DNA from: Chitinolyticbacter albus
GTDB lineage: Bacteria > Pseudomonadota > Gammaproteobacteria > Burkholderiales > Chitinibacteraceae
Assembly (NCBI RefSeq): GCF_024437655.1
Contig: NZ_JANBVF010000038.1
Coordinates: 1-57,226, forward strand
Direction of reading: 5' to 3'
Length of the DNA: 57,226 nucleotides
Part shown: one piece after another, positions 55,259-57,226 of the stretch
How the letters are laid out: each line of letters starts with the position of its first letter
Position numbering within the stretch: the stretch's first letter is position 1
Position numbers and translations under genes: made by a program
The notes under the pieces: generated by a model
Seen by the model: only the letters and a program-made list of their open reading frames with translations
What the model was told of the DNA's origin: nothing
Database searches by the model: none

Positions 55259-56082
55259 GGCGGCTTCCGATAGATCGACGGCGCGATGGTTTCGAGCTCG
55301 AGCGGCATGCCATGCAGCGATTCGGAATGCCCGACAAAGAGATAGCCGCCGGGGCGCAGATGCCGGGTCACCGCCTTCACCACCTCGATCTTGGTCGGTG
55401 CGTCGAAATAGATGATCACGTTGCGCAGGAACACCGCGTCGAACGGCCCCAGCCGTGCCGGCAGCGCCGTCAGGTTGAGCTGGTTGAATGTCACTCGTTC
55501 GCGCAGCGCGCGGCTGACCAGCAATTGCCCGGTGTACTCGCCCTGCCCGCGCAGGCAGTAGCGCTTGAGATATTCAGGCGGCACCTGCTCGCAACGCACC
55601 ATGGGATAGAGCGCGCGCCGCGCCTTGGCGAGGATGCGCTGGCTGATGTCCGAGCCGAAGATGCTCCATGGCGATTCGCCAAGCACGTCGTCGAGCAGCA
55701 TGGCGATGCTGTACGCCTCCTCGCCACTGGAGCTCGCCGCGCTCCACACGTTGAAGGGCCGCGCGTGCGCGTGACGCGGCAACACCTGGCTGCGCAGGAA
55801 ATCGAAGTGCTTCTTCTCGCGAAAGAAGTAGGTTTCGTTGGTGGTGATCAGATCGATCGCGCGCTGGCGTTCCGCCTGCGCCTCGGCATGATCGCCCACG
55901 ATCAGCCGGTGATAGTCGCGGAAACTGTCCAGCTCCAGCTCGCCAATACGCTTGGCCAGCCGGCTCGCCAGCAACGCCTTCTTCTCGCGCGACAAATGCA
56001 GGCCGATATGCTGCTTGAACAGCCCCTGAAACAGCCTGAGCTCTTCGTCGGTCAACACGGAAGGCGCTTGCGTCACGACCAC
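55255..56082 (-). CDS. cheR: Chemotaxis methyltransferase CheR
   Basis: This 275-residue SAM-dependent enzyme methylates glutamates of chemoreceptors. The N-terminal helical domain (about 1-80) includes SREKKALLASRLAKRI. The Rossmann domain has NETYFFREKKHFDFL (about 82-96), the SAM site SAASSSGEEAYSIA (about 114-127), GSDISQRILAKAR and VFLRNVIIYFD (about 218-228). Motifs and length are typical. It starts nine bases after cheW and overlaps cheD. Confidence 0.96.
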   Translation of the reverse strand: MVVTQAPSVLTDEELRLFQGLFKQHIGLHLSREKKALLASRLAKRIGELELDSFRDYHRLIVGDHAEAQAERQRAIDLITTNETYFFREKKHFDFLRSQVLPRHAHARPFNVWSAASSSGEEAYSIAMLLDDVLGESPWSIFGSDISQRILAKARRALYPMVRCEQVPPEYLKRYCLRGQGEYTGQLLVSRALRERVTFNQLNLTALPARLGPFDAVFLRNVIIYFDAPTKIEVVKAVTRHLRPGGYLFVGHSESLHGMPLELETIAPSIYRKPP

Positions 56083-56091
56083 GATCGTCTC

Positions 56092-56628
56092 CTACTCCTG
56101 CGCCTCTTGCTCGCCGGCCGTTACACCGATCAGCGTGGCTAGTTCATCCACCGATAGCACCTGGTGGATATCGAGTGCGATGACGAAACGCTCATTCAGA
56201 TTGATCATGCCCTCGATGAACTCGGCACGTATCTTCGCGCCGAAGGACGGCCTGGGCTCGATCTGCCCGGGCTCGACGTTGAGCACCTCGTTCACCGCGT
56301 CGACCAGCACGCCCAGCAGCAGCGCCTGACCCTCCTGCTCGATTTCAAGGATGACGATGCAGGTGCGACGGGCGATCTCGGTACGCTCGCGGCCAAAGCG
56401 CACCGCCAGATCGATCACCGGCACCACCGCGCCGCGCACATTGATCACGCCGCGCAGAAAGTGCGGCATCAGCGGAATTTCGGTGAGCCCGGCGAACTCG
56501 ATGATTTCGCGTATCTGTTCGATCGGCATGGCAAAGGTCTCGCCTGTCAGCGAGAACGTCAGGTACTGCCGCGTGGCACTCCGTTCAGCGAGGGCGGTAT
56601 TGCCAGCGTTGGTGGGATAGTTGGCCAT
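56092..56628 (-). CDS. cheW: Chemotaxis coupling protein CheW
   Basis: This 178-residue protein has the two SH3-like subdomains of CheW: YLTFSLTGETFAMPIEQIRE (about 22-41), MPHFLRGVINVRGAVVPVID (about 54-73) and LLLGVLVDAVNEVLNV. It bridges MCPs to the CheA kinase, which is not in the window. The ATG at 56628 is preceded by AAGAGAGA; the open frame continues further upstream without similarity. It lies 195 bases downstream of the MCP gene. Confidence 0.95.
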   Translation of the reverse strand: MANYPTNAGNTALAERSATRQYLTFSLTGETFAMPIEQIREIIEFAGLTEIPLMPHFLRGVINVRGAVVPVIDLAVRFGRERTEIARRTCIVILEIEQEGQALLLGVLVDAVNEVLNVEPGQIEPRPSFGAKIRAEFIEGMINLNERFVIALDIHQVLSVDELATLIGVTAGEQEAQE

Positions 56629-56823
56629 GAAGTCTCTCTTAGAGCCTGTCCAGGGTCCGGGCAGCGCTTGCGCCACTGCGCCGATTAGAATCGGGGAAAA
56701 CACTATTTCATCGACCGCCTGCTACGTCCCGTCAACCCGCAGACGCCAGGCGTCAGCGTAGCGACGCATTGCCAGGCTGACTGCGTCATGGCGGTATCGA
56801 TGCCACATGTACAGTCCGCCCGC

Positions 56824-57226
56824 TCAGAACCGCGCGAACGAGCTCTCGTCGATCCCCTCGTCCTCGCTATGCAAACGCCGCGATGCCGCAGCAGCCGGCT
56901 TGGTCTTGCGTGACCGCCCTCCACTCCCTGCCGTGCTGCCGGCAATACGGAAGAAGCCAATCATTTCCTGCAGCTGGATCGCCTGCGCGCTCATTTCCTC
57001 GGCCGTCGAGCTCAGCTCTTCCGACGCCGACGCGTTCATCTGCGTGGTCTGCGCCAGCTGGTTCACCGCGGTGTTGATCTGCTCGAGGCCCATGGTCTGC
57101 TCGCGGCTGGCGGCCGTGATCTCCTGCACCAGATCGGCCGTCTTGCGGATCGAGGGCACCATCTGATCGAACAGGCCACCGGCACGCTCGGCCATGGTCA
57201 CGCTGTCGCCCGCCACCGCGCTGATC
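56824..57226 (-). CDS. Methyl-accepting chemotaxis protein, C-terminal part (cut by window edge)
   Basis: The last 133 or so codons of an MCP enter from the right edge. The visible part is the descending arm of the cytoplasmic coiled-coil hairpin: TADLVQEITAASREQTMGLE, INTAVNQLAQTTQMNASASE and ELSSTAEEMSAQAIQLQEMI, followed by a basic and acidic tail ending in SSFARF. The receptor tip, membrane helices and sensor lie outside the window. There is no C-terminal NWETF-type pentapeptide. It precedes cheW on the same strand and probably feeds this che system. Confidence 0.93.
   Translation of the reverse strand, partial: ISAVAGDSVTMAERAGGLFDQMVPSIRKTADLVQEITAASREQTMGLEQINTAVNQLAQTTQMNASASEELSSTAEEMSAQAIQLQEMIGFFRIAGSTAGSGGRSRKTKPAAAASRRLHSEDEGIDESSFARF

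Overview
The window is GC-rich, densely coding DNA that looks like a chromosomal segment of a chitin-using betaproteobacterium. A Neisseriales member near Chitinibacteraceae is my inference. It rests on the gat, mre, pyr and yqgE/ruvX housekeeping genes, the respiratory nar cluster and the chitin-type proteins; no rRNA or other taxonomic marker is present. I see no tRNA, rRNA, CRISPR array or intact insertion sequence.

Layout. (1) 1-10.5 kb, minus strand: a respiratory nitrate reductase cluster in transcription order narK1-narK2-narGHJI-parvulin isomerase-moaA (cut by the window edge). (2) 10.6-17.1 kb: a CPA1 cation/proton antiporter, a gene-poor 730-base gap, a LysR regulator divergent from a zinc alcohol dehydrogenase, then a DUF3750 protein, a small lipoprotein, a DUF1328 membrane protein and a GST. 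(3) 17.2-18.8 kb: a non-coding element of about 540 bp bounded by long inverted repeats, next to a low-GC Sel1-repeat gene. (4) 18.9-23.4 kb, minus strand: gatC-gmhA-gatA-GNAT-gatB, a tRNA amidotransferase operon with a heptose isomerase and an acetyltransferase inserted. (5) 23.7-30.2 kb, plus strand: mreBCD-mrdA-rodA-rlpA for rod shape, with a hairpin between mreB and mreC. (6) 30.3-41.9 kb: a GGDEF/EAL sensor, a PfkB sugar kinase, acyl-CoA-binding protein, a VOC protein, pyrB with an inactive-type dihydroorotase, a periplasmic binding protein, ruvX and yqgE separated by a low-GC HNH gene, and a photolyase. (7) 41.9-48.5 kb: a 600-residue lipoprotein, a sparse AT-rich gap with a sigma-54-like promoter ahead of a tiny secreted peptide, fructose-bisphosphate aldolase, a Sel1-like lipoprotein and an MFS transporter. 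(8) 48.5-52.2 kb: the most unusual locus, described below. (9) 52.3-57.2 kb, minus strand: MCP (partial)-cheW-cheR-cheD-cheB-Rec/EAL, a chemotaxis operon that ends in a c-di-GMP phosphodiesterase-type response regulator.

The most interesting candidate is 48554-50776. It encodes a signal peptide, a GH18 chitinase fold that has lost both the catalytic Glu (Arg152) and the conserved substrate-binding Tyr (Thr223), one transmembrane helix followed by an Arg-rich stretch, a cytoplasmic helical/GAF-like region, and a C-terminal LytTR DNA-binding domain. I read it as a membrane-bound one-component transcription factor that uses a dead chitinase as its extracytoplasmic chitin or chitooligosaccharide sensor. 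It is followed in the same direction by a secreted protein with a CBM5/12 chitin-binding module and a NodB-type deacetylase domain, a plausible target. A near-identical 14-bp direct repeat lies 75 bp apart ahead of that deacetylase gene.

Convergent gene pairs are separated repeatedly by strong symmetric hairpins with T tracts, which act as shared terminators (16.46, 34.49, 41.87, 44.89 and 52.22 kb).
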